Counted from the first letter of the stretch, positions 42,033-51,198 are shown. The stretch: 64,000 nt of DNA from Mesotoga infera (GCF_900157305.1 NZ_LS974202.1:992001-1056000); one strand, 5' to 3'. Notes: generated by a model from the sequence alone, not told the origin. Translations and numbers: made by a program.

Positions 42033-44345
42033 ATGAGAGGGTTCAGGTTCGTAGTCATTGTTCAGGCCGCCTTGCTGCTGGGTGCGACGCTTTTCGCGGC
42101 TCCAGGCGGTGACGGTTCGACCATACGTATCTGGTTCAGCCATATCGAACCGGAAAACCTTGCCATGGTCGCAATCGCCGAGGAGTTCACCTCTCTTACA
42201 GGGATCAAGGTCGAAGTGATTGGCCGACGCTCAATATTCGACGCTCCCAGAGATCTGGCTAACAATGCGGAACTCGACGATCGGCCGGACATAATCCTGA
42301 TGCAGGCCCCGGATATTGGCAACATGGTCGCTTCCGGGCTGATCGTGCCCCTGAAAATAGACGACGAACTCAGAAAGCGTTATCTCGATGCGACTTTCGA
42401 AGCCTTCACCTATAACAACAGATGCTACGGTATAGGTTATTCACTAGATACTTCCGGACTCATATACAACAGGGACCTCATAAGTGAGTCGGAGCTGCCA
42501 GAAACCTGGGACGACTTTTTCAGGATCGCTGAGGCTCTCACTTTGAGAAACGGCGATGGGAAGATAGTTCAGTACGGTACCCTGCTCAACCCAAAGGACA
42601 TGTGGTTCAACTACCCTATAATAAAAGACTACGGAGGCTACTACTACGGCAAGGCACCCAACGGCGATTACAATCCCTACGACGTCGGTTTGGACAATGA
42701 CTGCATGCTAGATTACGTGAACAAAATGAAGGAGCTGCAGAAGAAGGGATTGACACTTGCCAACGAAAACGGTACCGAAAGCCATATATCGGCCGAATTC
42801 GCCAACGGGAGGGCCGCCATGATACTCTACGGTCTCTGGAACGCGTCGATCTACCAGAGCATGGGTATCAATTACGGCATCGCTCCTCTGCCTAAAGGGC
42901 GAAACGGAGAGGTTTCCAAACCACTGGCCACGGTTCAGGGTTTTGTAGTTAACAGGTTCACCAGAAACATGGAGGCTGTGGAGAGCTTTCTGGAGTTCGT
43001 GCTCAGGGACGAGAACCAGCAAAAGCTTATCGAGGCCGGTAACAGGGCCGAAAAGAAGACGGGCGAGAGGAACCCTTGCAATATCTCGGTCATCGAGAGC
43101 GATTACGTGAGCAAGGACCCGATACTTTCATCTTTGAGCGCAATAGGATTCAACTGTGAACCCTTCCCGAACATACCCGAAGGCACGATCTGGTATAACT
43201 ACACCTCGACGGCCTTCAGAACTATTTTCTACGGGGACAAGTCGGGGAATCAGGTAGATGCGAAAGAGAAGTTGACCGAGCTTGCCAACAAGATCAGGGG
43301 CGATGTGGCCGTCATGAACAAAGTCCCGGAGAAGATAGAGATACCCTCCGGCTATCTTGTCTTTTTCACCTCGCTCGCCGCGGCAGCCTTCGTTTTTTTA
43401 CTGGTCTGGCGAAGGCGGCTCGCCTCAACGGACACGGTAGGGGATAGTTATGGCAGAAAGGAGAGCTTCGTGGCCTGGCTGATGTTGGCACCGCTCTTCT
43501 TTCTCCTTTCGATGTTCTACATCTTCCCCGTCTTTCACAACATATACCTCTCGCTGACCAATTACAGTGGCATCAATCTGAGAGACTACGGAATCGTCGG
43601 GTTTTCGAACTATGCGGAAATCTTCTCGACAGGTATCAACGGCCTGATATCGATGATAATCTGGACCGTCACCTTCGCGGCCACGGTTGTGGGGCTCTCT
43701 TTTCTGGCCGGGACAATGCTGGCGGTGGTCCTGGATAAAGTCAAGGTGAGAATTGCCAAGATCTACAAGATCGTTTTCATACTCCCCTGGGTAGTGCCAA
43801 GCGTTATAACACTCCTGATGTGGCGTGGAATGCTTGAGAGCGACGGGCTCGTGAATCGTATGCTCGGCATACTGGGCATGCCATCCGTTCCGTGGCTCAC
43901 GAGTTCCTTCTTCGCAAAGTTGAGCTGTATATTCGTCATGACCTGGTTTTCCTTTCCATACTTCATGGTTATCTCGTCGGGTGTGTTGAAGTCTATACCG
44001 AGAGACTACTACGAAGTGGCGAAGATAGCCGGAGCGGGCAACACATTCATATTCTTCAAGATCACAATGCCGCTTGTGTTCAAAGCTCTTTTTCCCATGA
44101 TGATAATGTCGTTCATAATGCAGTTCAACCAGTTCGGAGTCTATCTATTGACCCAGGGAGGTCCCCCGGGCGATGTCCTCGGCTCTCCCGGATCGACCGA
44201 TCTGCTGATAACCTATGTTTTCAATACGGCCTTCAACACCAAGAGATACTCGCTGGCGGCTGCATATTCGGTGATAATCTTCTGTTTCGTCGGGTTGTTC
44301 GCCTTCGTATCTCTGAAAATAGGAAAGAGAAAGATGTACGAGTAA
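42033..44345 (+). CDS. Binding protein fused to a MalF-type permease
   Basis: One 770-residue chain with two transporter parts. After an N-terminal signal or anchor (FVVIVQAALLLGATLFA) comes a complete SBP_bac_1-type domain to about residue 425 (STIRIWFSHIEPENLAM, GIAPLPKG). A membrane helix (SGYLVFFTSLAAAAFVFLLV) leads to a MalF-type permease with about six helices and the EAA loop EVAKIAGAGNTFIFFKITMP. The ATG follows GAGGGG. The reading frame is continuous, with no sign of a lost stop. It pairs with the MalG-type protein that follows; no ATPase gene is present in the locus. Confidence 0.88.
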   Translation: MRGFRFVVIVQAALLLGATLFAAPGGDGSTIRIWFSHIEPENLAMVAIAEEFTSLTGIKVEVIGRRSIFDAPRDLANNAELDDRPDIILMQAPDIGNMVASGLIVPLKIDDELRKRYLDATFEAFTYNNRCYGIGYSLDTSGLIYNRDLISESELPETWDDFFRIAEALTLRNGDGKIVQYGTLLNPKDMWFNYPIIKDYGGYYYGKAPNGDYNPYDVGLDNDCMLDYVNKMKELQKKGLTLANENGTESHISAEFANGRAAMILYGLWNASIYQSMGINYGIAPLPKGRNGEVSKPLATVQGFVVNRFTRNMEAVESFLEFVLRDENQQKLIEAGNRAEKKTGERNPCNISVIESDYVSKDPILSSLSAIGFNCEPFPNIPEGTIWYNYTSTAFRTIFYGDKSGNQVDAKEKLTELANKIRGDVAVMNKVPEKIEIPSGYLVFFTSLAAAAFVFLLVWRRRLASTDTVGDSYGRKESFVAWLMLAPLFFLLSMFYIFPVFHNIYLSLTNYSGINLRDYGIVGFSNYAEIFSTGINGLISMIIWTVTFAATVVGLSFLAGTMLAVVLDKVKVRIAKIYKIVFILPWVVPSVITLLMWRGMLESDGLVNRMLGILGMPSVPWLTSSFFAKLSCIFVMTWFSFPYFMVISSGVLKSIPRDYYEVAKIAGAGNTFIFFKITMPLVFKALFPMMIMSFIMQFNQFGVYLLTQGGPPGDVLGSPGSTDLLITYVFNTAFNTKRYSLAAAYSVIIFCFVGLFAFVSLKIGKRKMYE

Positions 44346-44368
44346 TCCCAGAGCGAGGTGGTGATACG

Positions 44369-45202
44369 GTGGGTTGGACAAAGGCGAAGACCGGCAGGGT
44401 ATTTATCCATCTATTTCTGGCCGTGCTGGCCGTTATTACCGTGATACCCTTTTTCTACGTTGTGATCATATCCTTCGGTAAGAACGTCATAGATACCGGC
44501 GCCTTCGCGATCACGGAGCTTACGCTGGACAACTACGCGAGACTTTTCGGCGAGACGCGCTTCGTGAACTGGATAGTGAACTCGCTCCTTCTAGCAGCGG
44601 TTACGATGGTTGTGGCCGTTTTCGTCGTCTCGATCTGTGTTTATGCCTTCTCGAGGTTGAGATTCTACGGTAGAGTCGGACTGTTCAATTTCATCCTGCT
44701 GGTTCAAATCTTTCCATTGACACTGTCGATGGTCTCTATCTTCAAGATCTTCGTAGCACTCGGCCTTCTCAACAAACTGGAAGGATTGATTCTTGCCGAC
44801 TCGGCCTTCGCTTCGGCCGGCCTAGTGATACTGGCCAAAGGGTACTTCGACACTATCCCTTACTCGCTAGATGAAGCGGCTATGATCGATGGGGCCGGCA
44901 AGTTCAAGATTCTGACCAGTATCACGCTGCCTCTGGCAAAACCGATGATAGCCATCGTTGCAATACAGAGTTTCGTAATTGCTTACAACGAATACGTCAT
45001 CGCCAGCACTGTGATGACTCAAAAGCTAGAAGCCATGCCACTGGCAGTTGGACTGCAGAGTATGATAGTCGGCCAGTTCGGGATCAACTGGAGCGTTTAC
45101 TGCGCTGGCGCGGTGCTCGGAAGCATACCCATGCTCGTGCTGTTCTACTCGCTTCAAAAGTACTTTATAGGCGGATTGACCGAGGGAAGCGTGAAGTCAT
45201 AA
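44369..45202 (+). CDS. Sugar ABC transporter permease (MalG-like)
   Basis: A 277-residue permease with about six helices. The start GTG 44369 is read from GCGAGGTGG ahead and the start WTKAKTGRVFIHLFL; the longer upstream frame overlaps the fusion gene. The EAA loop is DEAAMIDGAGKFKILTSITL, and it ends in the MalG-type tail QKYFIGGLTEGSVKS. It forms the channel with the fused MalF half and must borrow an ATPase encoded elsewhere. Confidence 0.92.
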   Translation: MGWTKAKTGRVFIHLFLAVLAVITVIPFFYVVIISFGKNVIDTGAFAITELTLDNYARLFGETRFVNWIVNSLLLAAVTMVVAVFVVSICVYAFSRLRFYGRVGLFNFILLVQIFPLTLSMVSIFKIFVALGLLNKLEGLILADSAFASAGLVILAKGYFDTIPYSLDEAAMIDGAGKFKILTSITLPLAKPMIAIVAIQSFVIAYNEYVIASTVMTQKLEAMPLAVGLQSMIVGQFGINWSVYCAGAVLGSIPMLVLFYSLQKYFIGGLTEGSVKS

Positions 45203-45214
45203 AAGGAGACAGAG

Positions 45215-46912
45215 ATGGAGAGAGCCGCTATTTACCACATATCCGAACACAACTACGCCTACGCCGTCGACGGCGACACTCTGGCTGTTAGATTGAGGGC
45301 GAAGAAGAACGATCTGGAGAGAGTCGTGGTCCATTACAAGAACCTCTATGACCACACATCCCGGCCAAAAGAACTCTCCATGGAGAAGATACTCTCGGAC
45401 GGGATCTCCGATCTGTTCGAGGCGAGAATCATTGTGAAGGAAAAGAGATTTAAATATTACTTCGAGCTTTTTTCACCGGGGGAGAGAATCTTCTACACTT
45501 CCGACGGCTTTCTCGAGTCCGTCGATGAGAAGAACTGCTTCTTCTACCCTTACATAAACGACGACGATATTTTCAGGCCGCCCTCATGGGCCGAAGGGGA
45601 GATTATTTACCAGATATTCGTCGATAGATTCTACGACGGAGACCCTTCCAACAATCCGCCTGGCACGATCCCGTTCGGTACGCCTCCGGGCAGAGAGAGC
45701 TACTACGGCGGAGATCTAGAGGGGGTCATCCTGAAACTCGATTACGTGGCCGGTCTGGGGGCCAAGATCATCTATCTAAACCCAATCTTTCTCTCGAACT
45801 CTTACCACAAGTACGACATAGTCGATTACTACAGCATAGATGGCACTTTTGGAAAGGCCGAAGACCTCGCGCGGCTGGTGGAGGCGGCACACGAAAGGGG
45901 TATGAAGGTGGTTCTAGATGGAGTCTTCAACCATTGCAGTTCGTCCAATCCTCTTTTTATGGATGTCCTCGAGAGACAGTCGGAATCAAAATACAGGGAC
46001 TGGTTCTGTATAAAACGCTTCCCGATAGACGCGAGCGGCAAGAATTACGATACTTTCGCCGGCCTCGTTCCCGGGATGCCGCGACTGAACACGTGCAACC
46101 CCGAGGTGATACGTTACATAACCGATGTCGTTCTCCACTGGACTAAGCTCTTCAAACTCGACGGCTGGCGCCTCGACGTCGCCGACGAAGTATCGCACTC
46201 TCTCTGGATAAATCTCAGGAGAGAACTGAAGGCCCTCTCTCCGGACATTCTCTTGATCGGGGAGATATGGAACCATTCCTCCCGGTGGTTACAGGGGAGA
46301 GAGATGGACACGGCCACCAACTACAAGTTCATGAGGGCGCTGCACGAATTCGTCGCGGGCAAGATAGAGGCGCACTCATTCTGGGAAAGGGTTAGCGCCA
46401 ACAAGATGCTTTACAGATCCTGTCTGTACAACTATCTGGTCAATCTGGTGGGCAGCCACGACACAACGAGGTGTAGAACGATCCTGGGAAGCGATGAACT
46501 CCACGTTCTGGCGATGGCCGTCAATTTGGCATTCGAGGGCATGCCGCTGATTTATTACGGAGACGAAGTCTGCATGGAGGGTGGTTTCGATCCGGATAAC
46601 CGCAGAGCGATGAAATGGGAAGACGTGAATAGCGATTGCGCGAGAAGGATAGGAGAGCTGTCACGTTTCAGGGCGGGGAGTATCGTACTGAAGAAAGGTT
46701 CAATTACCCCCATAGAGGTCGGCCGGAGAATTCTGGCCTTCTGCAGGGAGTTCGAGGGGGAGCGGATTTATTTCGTGGCCAATTTCGATGGGAGAGAGTG
46801 CGTTCTCGAAGGTCCCTGGAGAGACGCACAAGTGAAACTGGGGGAGGGTTCTCTCGAAGACGGGAGACTCACACTCGAGAGCGGGAGATATGTCTTACTG
46901 GGCTATAAATGA
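45215..46912 (+). CDS. GH13 alpha-amylase-family enzyme (cyclomaltodextrinase/neopullulanase-like)
   Basis: A 565-residue cytoplasmic enzyme. It has an N-terminal beta domain (about 1-120, CBM34-like position), then the catalytic barrel starting EGEIIYQIFVDRFYDGDP. The four GH13 regions are DGVFNH, GWRLDVADE (nucleophile Asp), LLIGEIW (acid/base Glu) and LVGSHDTTR (third Asp). A C-terminal beta domain ends LESGRYVLLGYK. It should cut maltodextrins, cyclodextrins or pullulan fragments taken up by the adjacent transporter. Start 12 bases after the MalG gene with AAAGGAGA. Confidence 0.92.
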   Translation: MERAAIYHISEHNYAYAVDGDTLAVRLRAKKNDLERVVVHYKNLYDHTSRPKELSMEKILSDGISDLFEARIIVKEKRFKYYFELFSPGERIFYTSDGFLESVDEKNCFFYPYINDDDIFRPPSWAEGEIIYQIFVDRFYDGDPSNNPPGTIPFGTPPGRESYYGGDLEGVILKLDYVAGLGAKIIYLNPIFLSNSYHKYDIVDYYSIDGTFGKAEDLARLVEAAHERGMKVVLDGVFNHCSSSNPLFMDVLERQSESKYRDWFCIKRFPIDASGKNYDTFAGLVPGMPRLNTCNPEVIRYITDVVLHWTKLFKLDGWRLDVADEVSHSLWINLRRELKALSPDILLIGEIWNHSSRWLQGREMDTATNYKFMRALHEFVAGKIEAHSFWERVSANKMLYRSCLYNYLVNLVGSHDTTRCRTILGSDELHVLAMAVNLAFEGMPLIYYGDEVCMEGGFDPDNRRAMKWEDVNSDCARRIGELSRFRAGSIVLKKGSITPIEVGRRILAFCREFEGERIYFVANFDGRECVLEGPWRDAQVKLGEGSLEDGRLTLESGRYVLLGYK

Positions 46913-46974
46913 CATCCGGTCAATCCGACAGGATGACAACAGCACTCGAAGGAACATAAAAGGGAGGTAGGAAA

Positions 46975-48114
46975 ATGGGAAGAAAATTGCTTAGAGTCTT
47001 TGGACTGGCTGTGGTCCTGTGTATGCTGCTGGGTTCATCCACCTTGCTGTCACAGAGCTATTACCTCGGCACGAGTGCCAACGGTTATCAGGTGCCGCGT
47101 GACGGCGGTCTCAAACTCGAGCCGATACCGGGCAAAGAGAATTGGTACGCGATTACGATCGATTTCAACGAAGACAACAGGGATCCGATGTACGACGGCC
47201 ATTACTACAAAGTCACAGACGGGACGTGGAATGCCGACGGTTGTTGGGGAGTGGATAACTACGCCTTTCAGCCGGCACCGGTGAAGAAGCTGAAGGACGG
47301 TACGGTGGTCGGCCTGGGTTCGATCTATATCCAGGAGAACTGCAGGCTCCAGATACTGTTCGATGCTAATACCAAAACAATCTATGACGACTACCTCCAG
47401 AGATTCCCGACGCCGAGGATCTACGGAGATTTCAACGAAGCGATGGGTAGAGGCGCCAACTGGAGCATGACGGACGAAAGTGCGCTGGTGCTTACCGATC
47501 CTAACGCCGACGGTGTATTCAACGGCTTCTACAAGTTGCCTGCCTATACCGGAAGCGGAGACGGCTACATGATGGTAACGGTTCTGTCCACCAGGTTCAA
47601 CACGCAGTATTATTTCTTCGGGGCCGTCGAGCAGTACAAATTCGACGGAACGCCTGCCGGTATGGGCATGGCGAGTTATCTAAAGCCTCTGGTCGATACG
47701 ATCTACGAATTCCAGTACGACGGTTCGACCCACGTAACAACCTTTACAGAATGCGTGACCGATCAGGTTGTGCAGCTTCCCTTGCCTGTTGTATACGGGG
47801 ATTTCAATGGCTGGAACATAGAGGGGCCCAAAGCCATCACCCTCGCGAAGGATGGAGAGAACACATACTCGACAGTTCTGAAGCTTCCGGCTTACACCGG
47901 CGAAGGATCGGGCTACATGATGCTGGTATGTCTCTCCAAAAAGTTTTACAACGACCAGTGGGGAATGAGATGGGGAGCGGAAGAGCAGTACATATTCGAC
48001 GGAACCCGGGCCGGAATGGGCCAGGTCAGCTATCTAAAACCGTCTGCGGAGACCTCTTACAAACTAACCTACAACTCCCTGACTCACGTAACCACAGTCG
48101 AAGAAGTGAAGTGA
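46975..48114 (+). CDS. Secreted beta-sandwich repeat protein, possibly glycan-binding
   Basis: A 379-residue exported protein. The signal peptide is MGRKLLRVFGLAVVLCMLLG. At least two similar units of roughly 110-120 residues follow a related N-terminal part. Each begins PRIYGDFNEAMG or PVVYGDFNGWNIEG, carries a KLPAYTG..GYMM strand, and closes with YLKP and THVTT. The GDFNGW start is common in E-set and CBM20/48-type starch- or glycogen-binding domains. At the end of the alpha-glucan locus it may hold polysaccharide at the cell surface. Family not firmly identified. Confidence 0.75.
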   Translation: MGRKLLRVFGLAVVLCMLLGSSTLLSQSYYLGTSANGYQVPRDGGLKLEPIPGKENWYAITIDFNEDNRDPMYDGHYYKVTDGTWNADGCWGVDNYAFQPAPVKKLKDGTVVGLGSIYIQENCRLQILFDANTKTIYDDYLQRFPTPRIYGDFNEAMGRGANWSMTDESALVLTDPNADGVFNGFYKLPAYTGSGDGYMMVTVLSTRFNTQYYFFGAVEQYKFDGTPAGMGMASYLKPLVDTIYEFQYDGSTHVTTFTECVTDQVVQLPLPVVYGDFNGWNIEGPKAITLAKDGENTYSTVLKLPAYTGEGSGYMMLVCLSKKFYNDQWGMRWGAEEQYIFDGTRAGMGQVSYLKPSAETSYKLTYNSLTHVTTVEEVK

Positions 48115-48132
48115 AAGGATCCGAAATCTTGC

Positions 48133-48170
48133 AGGCCCGGCTGGGTACTACCCACCCGGGCCTTTTTCTT
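48133..48170 (+). terminator. Terminator of the alpha-glucan locus
   Basis: AGGCCCGG-CTGGGT pairs with ACCCA-CCCGGGCCT around a short loop, then TTTTCTTTT follows. It lies 19 bases after the last stop. Confidence 0.88.
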
Positions 48171-48183
48171 TTCGAATACCCGC

Positions 48184-48235
48184 TTGACAACACACAGTGT
48201 CCGTGTGAAAATATATTGCAAATGATTTGCGCAAA
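48184..48235 (+). promoter_or_regulatory. Promoter with overlapping palindromes (putative Zur/Fur box)
   Basis: TTGACA at 48184-48189 is a consensus -35, with an A/T-rich -10 near 48208-48214. Just downstream, GCAAAT-G-ATTTGC (48218-48230) is a perfect palindrome. It overlaps a second one, TTTGCGCAAA (48226-48235). The first has the odd-length centre common in Fur-family boxes. Both cover the expected start of transcription, so the Fur-type product would block its own operon. Confidence 0.7.
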
Positions 48236-48253
48236 AATATGGCAAGGATGGTG

Positions 48254-48664
48254 TTGGTTTTGAAACGACTGACGACCCTCAGGAAGAGCGTTCTGGATAT
48301 AATAGACAGCTCGAGCGCCCCGCTGAACGCCGAGAACATACACGGCAAGTTGCGAGACCGGCCCGATCTTTCGAGTGTTTACAGAAGTCTCTCCTTTCTC
48401 GAGGAGAGGGGATTGATCAGATCGGTCTCCTTCGAATGTGAAACACGGTATTATTTCGGGGCCGGAAAGGAACCGGTCCACTTCATACACTGCAAGAAGT
48501 GTCACAGGACCGAGTCATTCCACGGATGTTTCGCCACGGAGTTGGAAGAGTCGGTCAGAGACGATCACGATTTCACGATCACCGATCACGTCTTCTATTT
48601 CATAGGCATCTGCGGTGATTGCAAGAGAAAGATGATGGAAGAATTGGAAGGAGGAAAACTGTGA
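48254..48664 (+). CDS. Fur-family metalloregulator (probable Zur)
   Basis: A roughly 136-residue Fur-type repressor with an N-terminal winged helix (NAENIHGKLRDRPDLSSVYRSL). The metal-binding C-terminal part has HFIHCKKCHRTESFHGC and a second Cys pair in GICGDCKRK, the structural zinc site. The start is uncertain: TTG 48254 has AAGG six bases ahead, ATG 48239 has none. Its stop overlaps the znuA-like GTG, so regulator and transporter are coupled. This context supports zinc (Zur) over iron or peroxide sensing; manganese is possible. Confidence 0.87.
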   Translation: MVLKRLTTLRKSVLDIIDSSSAPLNAENIHGKLRDRPDLSSVYRSLSFLEERGLIRSVSFECETRYYFGAGKEPVHFIHCKKCHRTESFHGCFATELEESVRDDHDFTITDHVFYFIGICGDCKRKMMEELEGGKL

Positions 48665-49545
48665 GAAGAGTTATACCGTTCTTCTTGTTGATTCTTCTCG
48701 TCGCGACTTCCGTTATCGCCTTGAAAGTCACGACGACCATAAATCCTTATTACATGATTGTACGGGACATAGTCGGGGATAGGGCCGAGGTGAGTCTTCT
48801 GATCGGACCGGGACAGAATCCCCACGTCTTTTCTCCTACAATTTCGGATGTGAAAAGGCTGAACGAGGCCGATCTGGTGGTGGCGAACGGATTGGAGCTG
48901 GAGGTCTTTCTAGAAAACACGCTCGAGGAGCTTACTAGAAAGGGCAAGAGAGTTCTTCTGGCGGGAGAATCGGTTCCTCCGTCACTTCTGAGCGAAGAGG
49001 AGGATGGAAATGGTGAAGCCGCCACGCTCCACAGTCATTCGATCAACCCACACGTCTGGCTCGATCCGCTCTTGCTGGTTGACTACATAATCCCCGTGAT
49101 CGTCGAGACCTTGACAGAAATAGACCCGGCTAACGGCCTTTACTACGGTGAAAACGCCGAAAAGATCTCCGGGCGGTTGATGTATTTCTACGGAGAGGCC
49201 GGAATGTATCTGGAGCAGTTCAGGGGCGGTGTGGTCATTGTGTCCCATCCCAGTTTCTTTTACTTTTTCGACCGTTTCGGGATAATGCTTGAACCCATTT
49301 TCGAAGGTGTGGGTGACGAACCGTCGATACAGGAGTTGAAAAGGCTCATCGATTTCGCCAGATCCGGGAAAGTGATAGGAATCTTCTCGGAGTACCAGCA
49401 ATCGAAGAGGTCCGTGGAAATACTGACCAGAGAGACCTCCGTCGGGAGCGGTTCGCTCGACCCGCTGGGTATTTCGAGAACCGACATAATAGACCATTTT
49501 CGCTGGAATTTGGAGGAGATGAAAAAAGCCTTTGGAGAGAGATAG
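48661..49545 (+). CDS. znuA: Zinc/manganese ABC transporter binding protein (ZnuA-like)
   Basis: A 294-residue cluster A-I binding protein. The signal peptide is VIPFFLLILLVATSVIA. Metal ligands fit His of GQNPHVFSP, His of SINPHVWLDP, His of VIVSHPSFFYF and Asp of GSLDPLGIS. The short His-containing stretch TLHSHSI stands where ZnuA proteins carry their His-rich loop. GTG 48661 follows GAAGGAGG. It captures the metal outside the membrane for the permease and ATPase that follow. Confidence 0.9.
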   Translation: MRRVIPFFLLILLVATSVIALKVTTTINPYYMIVRDIVGDRAEVSLLIGPGQNPHVFSPTISDVKRLNEADLVVANGLELEVFLENTLEELTRKGKRVLLAGESVPPSLLSEEEDGNGEAATLHSHSINPHVWLDPLLLVDYIIPVIVETLTEIDPANGLYYGENAEKISGRLMYFYGEAGMYLEQFRGGVVIVSHPSFFYFFDRFGIMLEPIFEGVGDEPSIQELKRLIDFARSGKVIGIFSEYQQSKRSVEILTRETSVGSGSLDPLGISRTDIIDHFRWNLEEMKKAFGER

Positions 49546-49549
49546 AGAT

Positions 49550-50281
49550 ATGATACTTCAAGTTGAGGACCTGTCATATAAAATTGGTTCCACATGGATA
49601 CTGCGAGGCGTCTCATTCAACCTTTCAAGGGGCGAGTTCGCAGGAATAATAGGCCCGAACGGTGCGGGGAAAACCACTCTAATAAAGGCTATAGTCGGCG
49701 ACCTGAGCGATTACGCCGGCAGAATAAAGGTTACCGGCCGGGTGGGATATCTCCCACAGAATCCCGAAAGAAACAGGGACTTCCCTATAAGCGTCAGGGA
49801 GGTGGTAGCCATGGGTCTCTACAAAGAACGCGGCCCCTTTAAGCGTTTCTCAAAGAGCGAGTGGAACAGGGTCGATGCTCTCCTCAAGACGACGGGAATA
49901 GAGGAACTAGGAAAGAGGAGAGCCGGAACGCTTTCGGGAGGAGAGTACCAGAGACTTATGCTTGCCAGAGCGCTGGTCTCCAGTCCGGAGCTCCTAATAC
50001 TGGACGAACCGGAGGCCGGTGTGGACGAGATGGGAAAGTCTTCCTTTTACCGCCTTCTGGAAAAGCTGAAAAACGAGAAAAACATGGGCATACTCATGGT
50101 CAGCCACGATATAGGGATGGTCTTCGAGGCCTGCGACACGATCATGTGTATCAACAAGACGCTACACTGCCACACTTCTGCCGATATGATCTCTCCAGAA
50201 CAGCTACAATCGGCCTTTTCCAGCGATCTAGATCTTTTCATACGCTCAAGAGACCACTTTGAAAGGGAACACAGATTATGA
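49550..50281 (+). CDS. znuC: Zinc/manganese ABC transporter ATPase (ZnuC-like)
   Basis: A 243-residue ATPase. Walker A is IIGPNGAGKTTLIKAI, the signature is LSGGEYQRLMLARAL, Walker B is LLILDEPEAGVDE and the H-loop is LMVSHDIGMV. YLPQNPERNRDFPISVREVV resembles the Q-loop of metal-type ATPases. ATG 49550 follows GGAGAGAGA. Its end overlaps the permease start (ATGA). Confidence 0.93.
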   Translation: MILQVEDLSYKIGSTWILRGVSFNLSRGEFAGIIGPNGAGKTTLIKAIVGDLSDYAGRIKVTGRVGYLPQNPERNRDFPISVREVVAMGLYKERGPFKRFSKSEWNRVDALLKTTGIEELGKRRAGTLSGGEYQRLMLARALVSSPELLILDEPEAGVDEMGKSSFYRLLEKLKNEKNMGILMVSHDIGMVFEACDTIMCINKTLHCHTSADMISPEQLQSAFSSDLDLFIRSRDHFEREHRL

Positions 50282-51111
50282 TAGCTCAGTTCATAGGAGA
50301 CGTTGTAAGTTACGAGTTTCTAAGAAACGCGATGATCGCCGCAATCCTGGTGAGTACCCTGACGGGTATTTTCTCCAGCGTTGTGGTGTTGCGAAAGATA
50401 GAATTCATAGGCGACGGAGCGGCACACGCGACTTTCGGAGGGATAGCCTTCGGCCTGCTGCTCGGCGCCAATTATATAGTTATGGCCGCCCTTACTGCCG
50501 TGGTCTTCGCGGTCGTGGTGAGTTACTTCACCAGGAGGAACAGGCTGTCCGAAAGCAGCGTCATAGGCATGCTTCTTCCCCTTTCGATGTCGCTGGGAGT
50601 CATCGCCCTCTCTTTCGTGAGAGGCTACACTCCTGACGTGATGGGCCTCTTCTTCGGCAACATACTGCTAGTAACAGCGGCCGATGTCTGGCTGCTGGCC
50701 GGCGCGAACCTGGGCACTGTAATCTTCTTCTCGCTATTCTTCAGGGAGATCCTTTACTACGCCTACGACGAAAAGATGGCCAGACATTACGGCGTCCCCG
50801 TGGCCTTCGTTCATTACGGAACGCTTATCGGTATAAGCTTGAGTGTTGTAAGCTCCGTGAAGATCGCCGGGATAATCCTGGTCACTGCCTTCCTCATAAT
50901 TCCAGCGGTTTCGGCCAGGCTTCTCGCCAGATCTCTCAGATCGATGATCTCGATCTCGGTCGCTCTCGGGGTTGTAGCCAGCGTGCTCGGGATGTTTTTC
51001 TCCTACATTCTGAACATGCCCCCCGGTCCGGTGATAGTGGTTCTGCTGTTCATTCAATTCCTCTCCATACTTTCTGTGAAAAAACTGTTTGGCTCGAAAG
51101 AAAGCGATTAA
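50278..51111 (+). CDS. znuB: Zinc/manganese ABC transporter permease (ZnuB-like, ABC-3)
   Basis: A 277-residue membrane protein of the ABC-3 family with about eight helices. The start is FLRNAMIAAILVSTLTGIFS. The hallmark near residue 48 is GDGAAHATFGGIAFGLLLG, and ILVTAFLIIPAVSARLLARS is the C-terminal conserved block. It is the last gene of the regulator-znuA-C-B operon. Confidence 0.92.
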   Translation: MIAQFIGDVVSYEFLRNAMIAAILVSTLTGIFSSVVVLRKIEFIGDGAAHATFGGIAFGLLLGANYIVMAALTAVVFAVVVSYFTRRNRLSESSVIGMLLPLSMSLGVIALSFVRGYTPDVMGLFFGNILLVTAADVWLLAGANLGTVIFFSLFFREILYYAYDEKMARHYGVPVAFVHYGTLIGISLSVVSSVKIAGIILVTAFLIIPAVSARLLARSLRSMISISVALGVVASVLGMFFSYILNMPPGPVIVVLLFIQFLSILSVKKLFGSKESD

Positions 51112-51135
51112 GAGGGGCCGGTTCATCTATAATGG

Positions 51136-51178
51136 TTGACTTACAAAGTTTATTGAACTATAATTCATTTAAACGAAT
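51136..51178 (+). promoter_or_regulatory. Consensus promoter with a palindromic operator (TetR gene)
   Basis: TTGACT (51136-51141), 17 bases, TATAAT (51159-51164). The near-perfect palindrome ATTCATTTAAACGAAT (51163-51178, 14 of 16 symmetric) overlaps the -10 box and start of transcription. A wider inverted repeat TGAACT...AGTTCA brackets it. This is the layout of an autoregulated TetR-type gene. Confidence 0.75.
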
Positions 51179-51198
51179 GGCAGTTCATTAAAAAGAAG

